44,584 nt of DNA from Methylococcales bacterium. GTDB taxonomy: Bacteria; Pseudomonadota; Gammaproteobacteria; Methylococcales; Methylomonadaceae. The translations under genes were made by a program, and so were the position numbers. The notes under the pieces were generated by a model. That model had not been told where the DNA came from, made no database searches, and saw only the letters and a program-made list of their open reading frames with translations. This document shows, piece after piece, positions 22,530 to 32,932 of the stretch (the first letter of the stretch is position 1; every line of letters begins with the position of its first letter). The stretch is from positions 1-44,584 of the forward strand of contig JAQTOX010000007.1 in assembly GCA_028713055.1 (NCBI GenBank). The letters run 5' to 3'.

Positions 22530-25500
22530 TTGAATTCTCTATTTTCTTTTTCGCGTTGCATTTTCATGGCGAGCATACACGGATTATTTTTTCTGTGTTT
22601 AAGTGCTACGCCACATTTGTTATGCGCTGCACCGTTAGAAATGCCCCGTTTTGAAAAATTGGATGAAGCCGTATTAGGTGGTCGACTTGTACAGAGTTTT
22701 TTGCAAGATAGACAAGGTTTTATCTGGATGGGAACGCGAGATGGATTATTTCGTTTCGATGGTCATCGGACTATAGATTTCCGTTATTTTCCAGACGATG
22801 CCCACACGTTGCCTAGCAATAACGTGGTGTCACTTTTTGAAGATAGCAACAAACATATTTGGGTTGGAACCTCTAATGGGTTGGCGCGTTTTAATCCCGA
22901 ATCGAATGATTTCACCACATTTGCACCATCAACGGGGGTAGAACTGTTTCGTTATATTCGCGTTATTGTTTCTGACCTCCATGATGGAATGTGGATTGGC
23001 ACACGGGGAGGTTTGCAACATTTCAATCCAAAAACAGGTGAATTTAAGCAATACGTTCATGATTCCAAAAACGAAAACAGTCTAATAAACAATAATGTCA
23101 ATTCTCTTGCTGTTGATGACAAGGGAGGCGTTTGGGCGGGATTGTGGCTTTCGGGTTTGGATTATTTACCATTCGGAGAATCTTCCTTCAAGCATCACCA
23201 CATTGATGGTCAAGAAAAAATAAACTTACAACTTAACTCGCCAGGTTCCCTGTTTGTGGACACAAAAGGGCGATTATGGATTGGCACTGAAGGCGGTATT
23301 GTTGTTTGGCAAATAAACACCGATTGGTCTCAAAGAAAATTACTACCCAATACCGCCGAGTTTAATTCGCAACGCATTTTTTCAATTCTTGAAGATAAAG
23401 AAGGCTCGATTTGGGTAGGAAGTATTTCCAATGGTTTGGCACGTTGGGACGATGAACACCAGCAATTTATCGCCTATAAACATCGTCCGATAAATTCTAA
23501 TAGTCCAACTGCTCAAGATATTTGGACGTTCATGCAGGATCGGCAGGGCATTTTGTGGATAAGTTCAATTTCTGAAGGTGTCACACACCTGAATCTTTCC
23601 AGCAAAGGTTTTAGCATTCTGCAAGATTTTGGCGCAAATTCGAACAATAGCGACAGTGTGACGAGCATCGCAGGTGAGGACGATACGCATATTTGGATAG
23701 CAGGTTATACAGGCGGTGTTCATCTAGTTGATCTCAACACGCGAAAGGTTATCAAAACGTTGCATCCCGACACAACCCGTAAAAATACACTAGGAAATGA
23801 TGTCGTTTACAGCCTTTATAAGTCGGCAGACGGCCTACTTTGGATTGGCACAAAGACGGGGCTTTATAAATTTAAAAAATCTACCGATACTTTCCAGCGA
23901 ATTTCTTTTGGCGAAGGTGCGGAAGATTATATTGCCTCTATTTCAGCGGGACATGATGAAACACTTTGGTTATGCACGGCAGGACATGACGGTGTTATTC
24001 GCTATGACCCAACGACTGGAGCTATGCAACGTTATCGTTACGATCCAGATAATCCCAATAGCAGCCGTACAAGTATTAGAACCACCAATATACTTGAAGA
24101 TCGCAAAGGTAGGGTTTGGATGGTTGGCAGTGACGGCGGTGGATTAGATATGTTGGAACTGGCAACGGGCAAGTTTCAACACTATCGTCATGATCCGAAA
24201 AATGATGCTAGTTTAAGTGACGATAGAATAGCGAGACTACATGAAGATAAACAAGGGAATTTATGGGTTGCTACTAGCAGTGGATTTGACAAAATTATCA
24301 CCCTGCCGGATGAAACTCTGCAATTTCACTCCTACGGCAAAAAAAATAAACTTCCTTTCGATTCAGTTGATTTGATAACCAGCGATTCCGCTGGAAAAAT
24401 TTGGTTGTCAACCAATACAGGTATTTCAAAATTTGACCCTGCAACAGAAACATTTACCAATTATTCAGCATCCGACGGTATTACGGGTGGAATCACTGGT
24501 GGTCTTTCAGATTCCTATACTGACAAACAGGGAATACTTTATTTTGGTGGTTCAAGAGGTGTGACCGTTGTCAATCCGAGCGAGGTAAAAGTTAGCCTAT
24601 CATCGCCACCTGTTGCTATTACTGACATCACTATTTTTAACAAATCGCTACAAACTAGCAACGACTATGGTGACGAAGTAAAGCTGGACGGCTCAATTTT
24701 TGAACCCAAGACGTTAACGTTATCTTGGCGGGAGTCGGTTTTTGGTATCGAATTTTCGGCGTTGCAATTTGATGCCCCCGATCTTATTCATTACGCCTAT
24801 CGTCTTGAAGGCTTCGATAATGATTGGGTGGAAACTGATGCCACGCATCGTATCGCCACCTACACTAATCTTAATCCTGGAAAATACATTTTTCGAGTTA
24901 AAGCCGCTAACAGCAAAGGTGTTTGGAATGAAACGGGTGTGAGTTTGCCTATTACTATCACACCCGCGTATTGGCAAACGATGTGGTTTCGAACATTGGT
25001 GATTAGCGGTTTATGGATTTTGTTGATGATGGGATATTTTTGGCGCGTTCGCCGACTTAAAGAAATTCAGGAAAATCTCGAACATGAAGTGGAAAAACGT
25101 ACCGAAGAACTTCACAAAATGCACCAACAAGCACTCGAAGCTACACAAACAAAAAGTGTATTTTTAGCAAATATGAGCCATGAAATTCGTACACCAATGA
25201 ATGCGATTCACGGGCTTTCGTATTTGGCGTTGCAAAAAGAAGATTTGTCGTTGGAGATTCGGGATTATTTAGAAAAAATTAGCCGATCATCTAATAACCT
25301 GATTGCTATTCTTAATGATATTTTAGATTTTTCAAAACTGGAGGCGGGGCGTTTAAGCATCGATAATCTGCCTTACAATTTGAATTCAGTGACAAATTAT
25401 TTAAATGATTTATTTTTTGATATTGCCGAAAAAAATTCTCTTGATTTCAAAATAGAAGTTGCGCCGGATGTTCCCCCCGATTTGATTGGCGATAAACTTC

Positions 25501-26876
25501 GATTGCAGCAAATTTTAACCAATTTGATTGGCAATGCGATTAAGTTCACAAAACACGGTTCAGTTTCGCTAAAAATTACACTTCAAGAAATCGATTCGTT
25601 AGCCGCGCGATTATTATTTTGCGTCACAGATACGGGCATCGGTCTATCTGAACAGGATAATGAAAAACTCTTCCAACCGTTTAGCCAAGTCGATGGTTCA
25701 ATTACTCGACGTTTTGGTGGTACTGGATTAGGGCTGGTGATTAGTCATGATTTATTACAGATGATGGGTGGCGAATTTTCAATTAAAAGTACTCTCGGTG
25801 AAGGTAGCACGTTTAGTTTTGAACTTAATCAAACCATTGCATCAAAACAACATGAAACCGAGTATGAAACAGAAATACCAGAATTTGAGCAATCGATGAT
25901 GGGAATTCGGATTTTGGTCGCCGAAGACAATGAAATTAACCAGCTAGTAATTTGTGAATTTCTCACATTTGCAGGCATTACAGTTGAAATAGCAAATAAC
26001 GGTTTAGAAGCATTAGCACTTTTAGAAAAAAATAGTTTTGATGCGGTTTTGATGGATATGAGTATGCCTGTAATGGATGGTTTTGAAGCAACGACGTTAA
26101 TCCGAAATCAAGCGTGTTACGCAGAATTGCCAGTGATTGCGCTATCTGCTGGCGTTACAATTGAAGAGCAAAAAAAATGTGTAGATGCAGGTGTAAACGA
26201 TTTTATTGCCAAACCTATTTATCCGGAAACTTTAATGTCAACGCTCGCGCTTTGGGTAAAACCAACTATTAACTTTGCTGAAACGATTATTACAAATGTG
26301 TCGAACATCGATAATTTGCCAGGATTTGAATTGCAAAATTTATTAACCATGTTGAACAATGATCAGGAACTTGCCACACGCGTATTGTTAAATTTCAGTG
26401 AAAGCACGAAAAATGTTCCTCATGAGATTGCAACTTTTATGGTTTCGGGAAATGTTGTCGCTGCCAAAGAATTGATTCACAAAATTAAAGGTACGTCTGG
26501 AAATGTCGGTGCAATGAAACTTCATGCCGCAGCAGAAATACTCGAAACACAATTTGATATTGCTGCATTCACTACATTTAAAAATGAATTTGAACTAGCG
26601 ATGTCGGTCATTGAGACATTACGACCCGTTGACGATTTATTGCTTGCGATTAGCAGTAATGTCGACAAACTAAAGGAAATTATTGCTGAACTTAAGCGAC
26701 GATTAAATGCAAATTATGTAATCCCTGAATTGCTATTAGAGACATTCAAAACACATTTAGCATCGAGCCAACTTGATTTATTTGCCCAACTACATAGGCA
26801 TATTGACAATTTTAACTATGAGCAAGCGCGTCATGTTTTGCGACAACTTGAAAGTGTTAATTTGCTAGAAAATTGA
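22530..26876 (+). CDS. Hybrid two-component sensor: ligand-sensing propeller repeats, Y_Y_Y domain, TM, HisKA, HATPase_c, REC, Hpt
   Basis: Repeated FIWMGTRDGLFRFD/IWVGTSNGLARFN/LWIGTEGGI propeller motifs; Y_Y_Y (YAYRLEGFDNDWVETDA..YTNLNPGKYIFRVKA); HEIRTPMN; GTGLGLVIS; REC ILVAEDNEINQL..MDMSMPVMDGFEA; Hpt ELIHKIKGTSGNVGA. TTG start or ATG at 22566. Confidence 0.93.
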   Translation: MNSLFSFSRCIFMASIHGLFFLCLSATPHLLCAAPLEMPRFEKLDEAVLGGRLVQSFLQDRQGFIWMGTRDGLFRFDGHRTIDFRYFPDDAHTLPSNNVVSLFEDSNKHIWVGTSNGLARFNPESNDFTTFAPSTGVELFRYIRVIVSDLHDGMWIGTRGGLQHFNPKTGEFKQYVHDSKNENSLINNNVNSLAVDDKGGVWAGLWLSGLDYLPFGESSFKHHHIDGQEKINLQLNSPGSLFVDTKGRLWIGTEGGIVVWQINTDWSQRKLLPNTAEFNSQRIFSILEDKEGSIWVGSISNGLARWDDEHQQFIAYKHRPINSNSPTAQDIWTFMQDRQGILWISSISEGVTHLNLSSKGFSILQDFGANSNNSDSVTSIAGEDDTHIWIAGYTGGVHLVDLNTRKVIKTLHPDTTRKNTLGNDVVYSLYKSADGLLWIGTKTGLYKFKKSTDTFQRISFGEGAEDYIASISAGHDETLWLCTAGHDGVIRYDPTTGAMQRYRYDPDNPNSSRTSIRTTNILEDRKGRVWMVGSDGGGLDMLELATGKFQHYRHDPKNDASLSDDRIARLHEDKQGNLWVATSSGFDKIITLPDETLQFHSYGKKNKLPFDSVDLITSDSAGKIWLSTNTGISKFDPATETFTNYSASDGITGGITGGLSDSYTDKQGILYFGGSRGVTVVNPSEVKVSLSSPPVAITDITIFNKSLQTSNDYGDEVKLDGSIFEPKTLTLSWRESVFGIEFSALQFDAPDLIHYAYRLEGFDNDWVETDATHRIATYTNLNPGKYIFRVKAANSKGVWNETGVSLPITITPAYWQTMWFRTLVISGLWILLMMGYFWRVRRLKEIQENLEHEVEKRTEELHKMHQQALEATQTKSVFLANMSHEIRTPMNAIHGLSYLALQKEDLSLEIRDYLEKISRSSNNLIAILNDILDFSKLEAGRLSIDNLPYNLNSVTNYLNDLFFDIAEKNSLDFKIEVAPDVPPDLIGDKLRLQQILTNLIGNAIKFTKHGSVSLKITLQEIDSLAARLLFCVTDTGIGLSEQDNEKLFQPFSQVDGSITRRFGGTGLGLVISHDLLQMMGGEFSIKSTLGEGSTFSFELNQTIASKQHETEYETEIPEFEQSMMGIRILVAEDNEINQLVICEFLTFAGITVEIANNGLEALALLEKNSFDAVLMDMSMPVMDGFEATTLIRNQACYAELPVIALSAGVTIEEQKKCVDAGVNDFIAKPIYPETLMSTLALWVKPTINFAETIITNVSNIDNLPGFELQNLLTMLNNDQELATRVLLNFSESTKNVPHEIATFMVSGNVVAAKELIHKIKGTSGNVGAMKLHAAAEILETQFDIAAFTTFKNEFELAMSVIETLRPVDDLLLAISSNVDKLKEIIAELKRRLNANYVIPELLLETFKTHLASSQLDLFAQLHRHIDNFNYEQARHVLRQLESVNLLEN

Positions 26877-26893
26877 TAGTTGAACTGTTTGAA

Positions 26894-26935
26894 TTTTGTT
26901 CTCACGAATTCTAAACAAAAAACGTGAGAACAAAA
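26894..26935. terminator. Convergent/bidirectional terminator hairpin between sensor kinase and dnaK
   Basis: Perfect 13-bp inverted repeat TTTTGTTCTCACG ... CGTGAGAACAAAA. Confidence 0.75.
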
Positions 26936-26951
26936 GTGAATTACGAGGTGT

Positions 26952-28868
26952 TTATTTTTTCACTTCTTCAAAATCTGCATCAATGACACCGTCATCGGCT
27001 TGTTGAGCATGTGAATCACTAGCGTGCGAATGTTCAGCTTCCGCGCTACCTTCTTGAGCATAAACACGTTCTGCTAATTTGCCTGACAATTCAGTCAAGG
27101 CTTCGGTTTTTGCTTCAATGTCTGCTTTATTGTCGCCTTTCACCGCTTCTTTCGCCGCTGCAATTGCCGCTTCGATGTGTGATTTTTCATCCGCATGAAC
27201 TTTATCACCTAAATCTTTCAACGATTTTTCAGTGGCGTGAATTAAACCATCGGCGTGATTACGGGCATGAACTAATTCTGCCAATTTACGATCTTCATCT
27301 GCATGAGCTTCAGCATCTTTAATCATACGTTCTACTTCGTCATCCGATAAACCACTTGAGGCTTTAATCACAATCGATTGTTTTTTACCCGTCGCTTTGT
27401 CTTTTGCCGATACGTTCAAAATACCGTTAGCATCGATGTCAAACGACACTTCAACTTGTGGTACACCACGTGGGGCTGGTGGAATATCAGCCAAATCAAA
27501 ACGACCTAACGATTTGTTCGCAGCTGCTTTTTCACGTTCACCTTGTAACACATGAATTGTCACAGCCGTTTGATTATCATCTGCAGTTGAAAATACTTGT
27601 TGCGCTTTCGTTGGAATAGTCGTGTTTTTTTCAATCAATTTTGTCAAAACACCGCCCATTGTTTCAATACCTAAAGACAACGGAATTACGTCTAATAACA
27701 ATACGTCTTTAACATCACCCGCCAAAACACCCGCTTGGATAGCTGCACCTAACGCGACTGCTTCATCAGGATTTACGTCTTTGCGTGGTTCTTGACCAAA
27801 AATGTTTTTAACCATTTCTTGGACTTTTGGCATACGGGTTTGTCCGCCCACCAAAATGACATGATTGATGTCAGACGGTGAAACTTTGGCATCTTTTAAC
27901 GCCATTTCGCACGGTGCTTTAGTGCGCGTAATCAATTCTTCAACCAAAGATTCTAATTTCGCGCGAGTTAATTTGACGTTTAAATGTTTTGGTCCTGACG
28001 CATCAGCGGTGATGTAAGGTAAATTTACGTCAGTTTGTTGGCTAGACGATAATTCAATTTTTGCTTTTTCAGCCGCTTCTTTCAAACGTTGTAATGCTAA
28101 AGGATCATTGTGAACGTCAACACCGGTGTCTTTTTTGAATTCTTCTGCAAGATATTCAATGACGCGCGAGTCAAAATCTTCACCACCTAAGAACGTATCG
28201 CCGTTAGTTGATAACACTTCAAACTGATGTTCGCCTTCAATTTCAGCAATTTCAATAATTGAAATATCGAACGTACCACCACCCAAGTCATAAACCGCGA
28301 TTTTGGTATCGCCTTTCGGTTTATCCATACCAAACGCTAAGGCTGATGCGGTAGGTTCATTGATAATTCGCATAACTTCTAAACCAGCGATACGTCCAGC
28401 ATCTTTCGTGGCTTGACGTTGCGAATCATTAAAGTAAGCAGGGACGGTGATTACAGCTTGTGTAACTTCTTCGCCTAAGTAGGCTTCGGCATCTTTTTTC
28501 AACTTCATTAAGACGCGAGCAGAAATTTCAGGTGCCGCCATTTTTTTGCCATGAACTTCAACCCACGCATCACCATTTTCAGCTTCGGTGATTTTGTAAG
28601 GTACCATGTGAATATCTTTTTGAACGACATCGTCTTTGAAGCGACGACCGATCAAACGTTTAATCGCAAACAAAGTATTTTTAGGATTTGTAACCGCTTG
28701 GCGTTTTGCTGATTGACCAACTAAGACTTCGTCATCGCTGCTAAATGCGATAATTGATGGCGTTGTTCTCGCACCTTCGCTGTTTTCAATCACTTTCGCT
28801 ACGCCGTGTTCTAATACGGCAACGCACGAATTCGTTGTTCCTAAATCGATACCGATAATTTTAGCCAT
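26952..28868 (-). CDS. dnaK: Chaperone DnaK (Hsp70)
   Basis: [51 protein letters not shown]-terminal EEVKK. Confidence 0.99.
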   Translation of the reverse strand: MAKIIGIDLGTTNSCVAVLEHGVAKVIENSEGARTTPSIIAFSSDDEVLVGQSAKRQAVTNPKNTLFAIKRLIGRRFKDDVVQKDIHMVPYKITEAENGDAWVEVHGKKMAAPEISARVLMKLKKDAEAYLGEEVTQAVITVPAYFNDSQRQATKDAGRIAGLEVMRIINEPTASALAFGMDKPKGDTKIAVYDLGGGTFDISIIEIAEIEGEHQFEVLSTNGDTFLGGEDFDSRVIEYLAEEFKKDTGVDVHNDPLALQRLKEAAEKAKIELSSSQQTDVNLPYITADASGPKHLNVKLTRAKLESLVEELITRTKAPCEMALKDAKVSPSDINHVILVGGQTRMPKVQEMVKNIFGQEPRKDVNPDEAVALGAAIQAGVLAGDVKDVLLLDVIPLSLGIETMGGVLTKLIEKNTTIPTKAQQVFSTADDNQTAVTIHVLQGEREKAAANKSLGRFDLADIPPAPRGVPQVEVSFDIDANGILNVSAKDKATGKKQSIVIKASSGLSDDEVERMIKDAEAHADEDRKLAELVHARNHADGLIHATEKSLKDLGDKVHADEKSHIEAAIAAAKEAVKGDNKADIEAKTEALTELSGKLAERVYAQEGSAEAEHSHASDSHAQQADDGVIDADFEEVKK

Positions 28869-28940
28869 GATATTTTTACTCCAAAATAATTTAAAAAATG
28901 TTCGTTATGAATGTGAGGTTAAATTTTCTGATTTCAATGT

Positions 28941-29501
28941 TTAGTCTGCGGCTTTTGCAACAATAACCATTGCGGGGCGCAATAATCGACCGTTTAACAA
29001 ATAGCCTTTTTGAAGAACGTTAATTACTGTGTTTGGTTCTGCACCTTCAACAAATTGCGCCATCATAGCTTGATGATGTTCAGCATTAAAAGGTAATCCC
29101 GTCGGGTCAATCGTAACAACATTGAATTTTTCAAATGCGGATTGAAATTGTTTAATTGTTAATTCGCAGCCTTCGCGGAAACGTTTAACTTCTTCGCTGT
29201 CGCCGGTTGCAAGTTGTAATCCCATAAATAAACTATCTAAAACAGGCAACATTTCACTAGCAAATTTAGTTAAGCCGAATTTGTGTGCGTCTTCTAAATC
29301 TTTTTGCGTCCGACGTTTTAAATTTTCCATTTCAGCCTGAATGCGTAAGGCTTTGTCCCAATTGTCTTGCGCGGTTTGTTTCGCTTCAGCAAGTTCAATT
29401 TTTAATTCATCAATCGTATATTCGTGTTCACCGACCTCGGTATGATTTTCGTGCAAATCGATTTCGGATTCTGGCGTAACTAAATTTTCTTCTGTATTCA
29501 T
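28941..29501 (-). CDS. grpE: Nucleotide exchange factor GrpE
   Basis: RIQAEMENLKRRTQKD, FASEMLPVLDSL, NPTGLPFNAEHHQAM-like; LQKGYLLNGRLLRPAMVIVAK. Confidence 0.97.
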   Translation of the reverse strand: MNTEENLVTPESEIDLHENHTEVGEHEYTIDELKIELAEAKQTAQDNWDKALRIQAEMENLKRRTQKDLEDAHKFGLTKFASEMLPVLDSLFMGLQLATGDSEEVKRFREGCELTIKQFQSAFEKFNVVTIDPTGLPFNAEHHQAMMAQFVEGAEPNTVINVLQKGYLLNGRLLRPAMVIVAKAAD

Positions 29502-29543
29502 GTAATGCGTTTTCCTATGAAATTAAAAATAACGATGATTTCA

Positions 29544-29572
29544 ACGTGGGGGTTCAATTTTCGACTTTCAAG
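29544..29572 (-). promoter_or_regulatory. Sigma32 (heat-shock) promoter for grpE-dnaK
   Basis: Reverse strand CTTGAAA-14 nt-CCCCACGT, close to consensus CTTGAAA-N11-16-CCCCATnT, about 45 bp before the grpE start. Confidence 0.8.
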
Positions 29573-29651
29573 GCAAATGGAAATAATTTTGTAGATTTAA
29601 ATGCGTGGCGCGACTGGATGAATGAAATGGCTTATCATGTGAACAAAGATA

Positions 29652-30641
29652 TTGATTTTTAAATTTATGAAATACACACGTTATTTATTGTTAAGCCTCA
29701 CGTTATTTATCACGCAAAACATTTATGCTAAAAACACTGCGTTGCCGTTACAATGCGTGGCTTTTAGTCCGTATGTGAATCAACTGACACCAAATTACGG
29801 TGCGAAACCTGACACTGAAATTATCGAAACGTTATTAGATGCACTAATGAAACAAACGCCATTTCGTTGCATTATGAGTTATGGGGTTTTGAATGGATTA
29901 GAGACAATTTTTCCCGCCGCAAAAAAACGTGGCATCAAAGTGATTGCAATTTTGTGGATTGACAAAGATAAACTCGTCAATACCGATTCGATTACACACG
30001 GTATCGCGTTAGCACGGCAATATCCCGAAACAATTGTGCGTTTAAGTTGTGGGTCAGAAGTTCGGACGCGAAATAATTATGCCTTCGACGGCGAAACCGA
30101 ACGTTGTATAAATGCCTTGCGCGAAGCGAAAGTATCACAACCGATTGGTGTCATTGACACATGGTGGGAATGGTGTAATCGAACGCAGCCGTGTCATCAG
30201 AATCAATTTAGCGCACAAGTGGACTGGATTGGTATTAACGTTTTTCCGTGGTGGGAAAATCGACATTCTGGCTTATTTCCATGTGTGAATGCAGATGACG
30301 CAGCAGATTTTCATTTGGCGCGTTGGCAAGAAGTAAAAAAGACAAACCCTACAAAAGAAGTGATTTTGACCGAATTCGGTTGGGTTTCTGCCCCCGAAGG
30401 CAAAGCACAAATTCACTTAAAAACAAAACAAGAATGTGGTAGCGCAAGCCGAAAAAATCAGCAACTCGTCATACAATCTACATTCCAAAAACTGGCAGCA
30501 AAGAAAGTTTCTGCGGTAGCATTTGAGGCATTTTCAGAAAACTGGAAACCTAATGAAGAAGGCGATTTTGGACGATTTTGGGGCTTATGTGAAGGTACGC
30601 CACCTTATACTTGCCACTTTTCACTAAAACTTAACCATTAA
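29652..30641 (+). CDS. Secreted GH17-like (beta-1,3-glucanase/transglycosylase-type) protein; ATG at 29667 likely
   Basis: Signal peptide; CGSEVRTRN, IGINVFPWWE, EVILTEFGWVS, FEAFSENWKPNEEGDFGRFWGLC resembling GH17 active-site motifs. Confidence 0.75.
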   Translation: MIFKFMKYTRYLLLSLTLFITQNIYAKNTALPLQCVAFSPYVNQLTPNYGAKPDTEIIETLLDALMKQTPFRCIMSYGVLNGLETIFPAAKKRGIKVIAILWIDKDKLVNTDSITHGIALARQYPETIVRLSCGSEVRTRNNYAFDGETERCINALREAKVSQPIGVIDTWWEWCNRTQPCHQNQFSAQVDWIGINVFPWWENRHSGLFPCVNADDAADFHLARWQEVKKTNPTKEVILTEFGWVSAPEGKAQIHLKTKQECGSASRKNQQLVIQSTFQKLAAKKVSAVAFEAFSENWKPNEEGDFGRFWGLCEGTPPYTCHFSLKLNH

Positions 30642-30649
30642 AAAGACTC

Positions 30650-31636
30650 GTGAGAAAAAAACTTTTACTTACTTTAAATGTTGTTTGCTTATTGTTAGCG
30701 TCACAAACCGGTCATGCGCGTCATGCTGAAATTTTAATCGATGCCGAAAATGGCAATGTTTTACACGAGATAGAAGCTACGCAATCATGGTTTCCCGCGT
30801 CATTAACAAAAATGATGACGCTTTATATAACATTCGATGCGCTCAATAATGGGCAAATTCATTTGCATGACATGATGCACGCTTCACATCATGCGTCTCA
30901 GCAACCACAAAGCCGTTTGGGTTTACATAACGGCGAACGGATTACGGTTGAAGAAGCGATTTTAGCGATTGTCACTCGCTCGGCAAATGACGCAACGGTA
31001 GTGTTAGCCGAGCATTTGGCTGTTACGGAAGATAATTTCGCCATTCGTATGACTGCAAAAGCACATTCAATGGGAATGTATAACACTTATTTCATGAATG
31101 CGACAGGGTTGCCCAACGATTGGCAAGTCACAACAGCACACGACATGGCGTTGTTGGCGTTGAAACTGTATCGAAATTTCCCAGAGTATTACGACTATTT
31201 CAGCGCACATAGTTTTGAATTTAAGGGTCGCGAATTGTTTGGTATCAACCGATTTACGGCAACTTATGACGGTGCAGAAGGTATGAAAACTGGCTTTACT
31301 TGCAATTCGGGTTATAACTTAGTGAGTTCAGCATCGCAAAACGGACGGCGTTTCATCGGTGTTGTTTTGGGTGGTCGTACCAGTAATGAACGTTACAACT
31401 TAATGATCAATCAAATGGATCATGGTTTTGGAGGCGATTACAACGTGATTACCAATCTTTTCACGATGCCGACACAGTCTGCTGGTTTGCCACCACATCA
31501 GTTAAGTTGCGCGAGTGGTGGATCGCATTACGAGGAACCCGAAGTTCGTCACCATCGTCACGGTCATGGGCATCACCACGCTGTAAAACATATTGGTAAA
31601 GTAAAGGCACATCACGGACGACACAAACGACGTTAA
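30650..31636 (+). CDS. Serine-type D-alanyl-D-alanine carboxypeptidase (peptidase S11) with His-rich C-terminus
   Basis: SxxK (ASLTKMMT), SxN (RSANDA), KTG (GMKTGFT); GTG start; tail RHHRHGHGHHHAVKH. Confidence 0.92.
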   Translation: MRKKLLLTLNVVCLLLASQTGHARHAEILIDAENGNVLHEIEATQSWFPASLTKMMTLYITFDALNNGQIHLHDMMHASHHASQQPQSRLGLHNGERITVEEAILAIVTRSANDATVVLAEHLAVTEDNFAIRMTAKAHSMGMYNTYFMNATGLPNDWQVTTAHDMALLALKLYRNFPEYYDYFSAHSFEFKGRELFGINRFTATYDGAEGMKTGFTCNSGYNLVSSASQNGRRFIGVVLGGRTSNERYNLMINQMDHGFGGDYNVITNLFTMPTQSAGLPPHQLSCASGGSHYEEPEVRHHRHGHGHHHAVKHIGKVKAHHGRHKRR

Positions 31637-31705
31637 GATTAAAAAGCCAAAAATTGTTAATGACCAAAACGGCATAATTTTGTATAGTTGCCACAGATTT
31701 TTAAC

Positions 31706-31736
31706 AACGGGATGCGTTTTAGGCGGATCCCGTTTT
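31706..31736 (+). promoter_or_regulatory. Leader hairpin upstream of carA (attenuator/terminator-like)
   Basis: AACGGGAT-(13 nt)-ATCCCGTT followed by a short T-run, about 24 bp before the carA ATG. Confidence 0.5.
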
Positions 31737-31751
31737 GCACATTAGAAGGTA

Positions 31752-32882
31752 GTGATTTCGATGAGTTCCGCACAATTAGTATTAGAAGACGGCACAGTAT
31801 TTAACGGTGTATCCATAGGTGCGACAGGTTGTAGCGTTGGCGAAGTTGTTTTTAATACCGCGATGACTGGCTATCAAGAAATTTTGAGCGATCCGTCTTA
31901 CGCGCAACAAATCGTTACTTTAACGTATCCGCACATTGGCAACGTAGGAACAACGGACGAAGATCAAGAATCACATGGCGTTTTTGTCAGTGGTTTAGTA
32001 ATTCGTGATTTACCATTATTAACGAGTAATTGGCGTAGTGAAAAAACGCTGCAACAATATCTAATTGATAACAATGTGGTTGCCATTGCAGAGATTGATA
32101 CACGAAAACTAACACGCATTTTGCGCGATAAAGGCGCACAACGTGGTTGCATCATTGCCGGCGATGATGCGACGCTTGAACATGCACAAGCTGCCATTGA
32201 AAAATTTTCTGGTTTGAAAGGTTTAGATTTGGCGAAAGAAGTGACGACTTCTGAAACTTACGAATGGACAGAAAACATTTGGAATTTGCGAAATGGTCAT
32301 GTTCAAGCTGAAAATTTAACCAAACACGTTGTTGCCTACGATTTTGGCATAAAACGAAACATTTTACGTTTGCTTACAAATCGCGGCTGCCATGTGACTG
32401 TTGTACCTGCAAAAACATCTGCCGCCGAAGTTTTGGCGTTAAAACCCGATGGTGTCTTTTTATCAAATGGTCCTGGCGATCCAGAACCTTGTACTTATGC
32501 AATTGAAGCAATTAAAACCATTTTAGAAACGAAAACGCCTGTTTTCGGCATTTGTTTAGGACATCAATTATTAGCGTTAGCGAGTGGCGCAAAAACTGAA
32601 AAAATGAAATTCGGTCATCATGGCGCAAATCATCCTGTTCAAGAAATTTCCACAGGTCGCGTGATGATTAGCAGTCAAAATCATGGTTTTGCAGTAAATG
32701 AAGCGAGTTTGCCCGTGAATGTAGTCGCAACCTATAAATCATTATTCGATGGCAGTTTGCAAGGTATTAAACGCACAGATTGCCCAGCGTTTAGTTTCCA
32801 AGGTCATCCCGAAGCAAGCCCAGGACCTCACGATGTTGAAGCGTTATTTGATGAATTTATCGAATTGATGAACGCACGTTAG
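31752..32882 (+). CDS. carA: Carbamoyl-phosphate synthase small subunit; ATG at 31761 likely
   Basis: [73 protein letters not shown]. Confidence 0.98.
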   Translation: MISMSSAQLVLEDGTVFNGVSIGATGCSVGEVVFNTAMTGYQEILSDPSYAQQIVTLTYPHIGNVGTTDEDQESHGVFVSGLVIRDLPLLTSNWRSEKTLQQYLIDNNVVAIAEIDTRKLTRILRDKGAQRGCIIAGDDATLEHAQAAIEKFSGLKGLDLAKEVTTSETYEWTENIWNLRNGHVQAENLTKHVVAYDFGIKRNILRLLTNRGCHVTVVPAKTSAAEVLALKPDGVFLSNGPGDPEPCTYAIEAIKTILETKTPVFGICLGHQLLALASGAKTEKMKFGHHGANHPVQEISTGRVMISSQNHGFAVNEASLPVNVVATYKSLFDGSLQGIKRTDCPAFSFQGHPEASPGPHDVEALFDEFIELMNAR

Positions 32883-32932
32883 TTTTATTTCCCATTTCGT
32901 TCAGCATTAAAATACGAGCCTCATAGAAAAAT

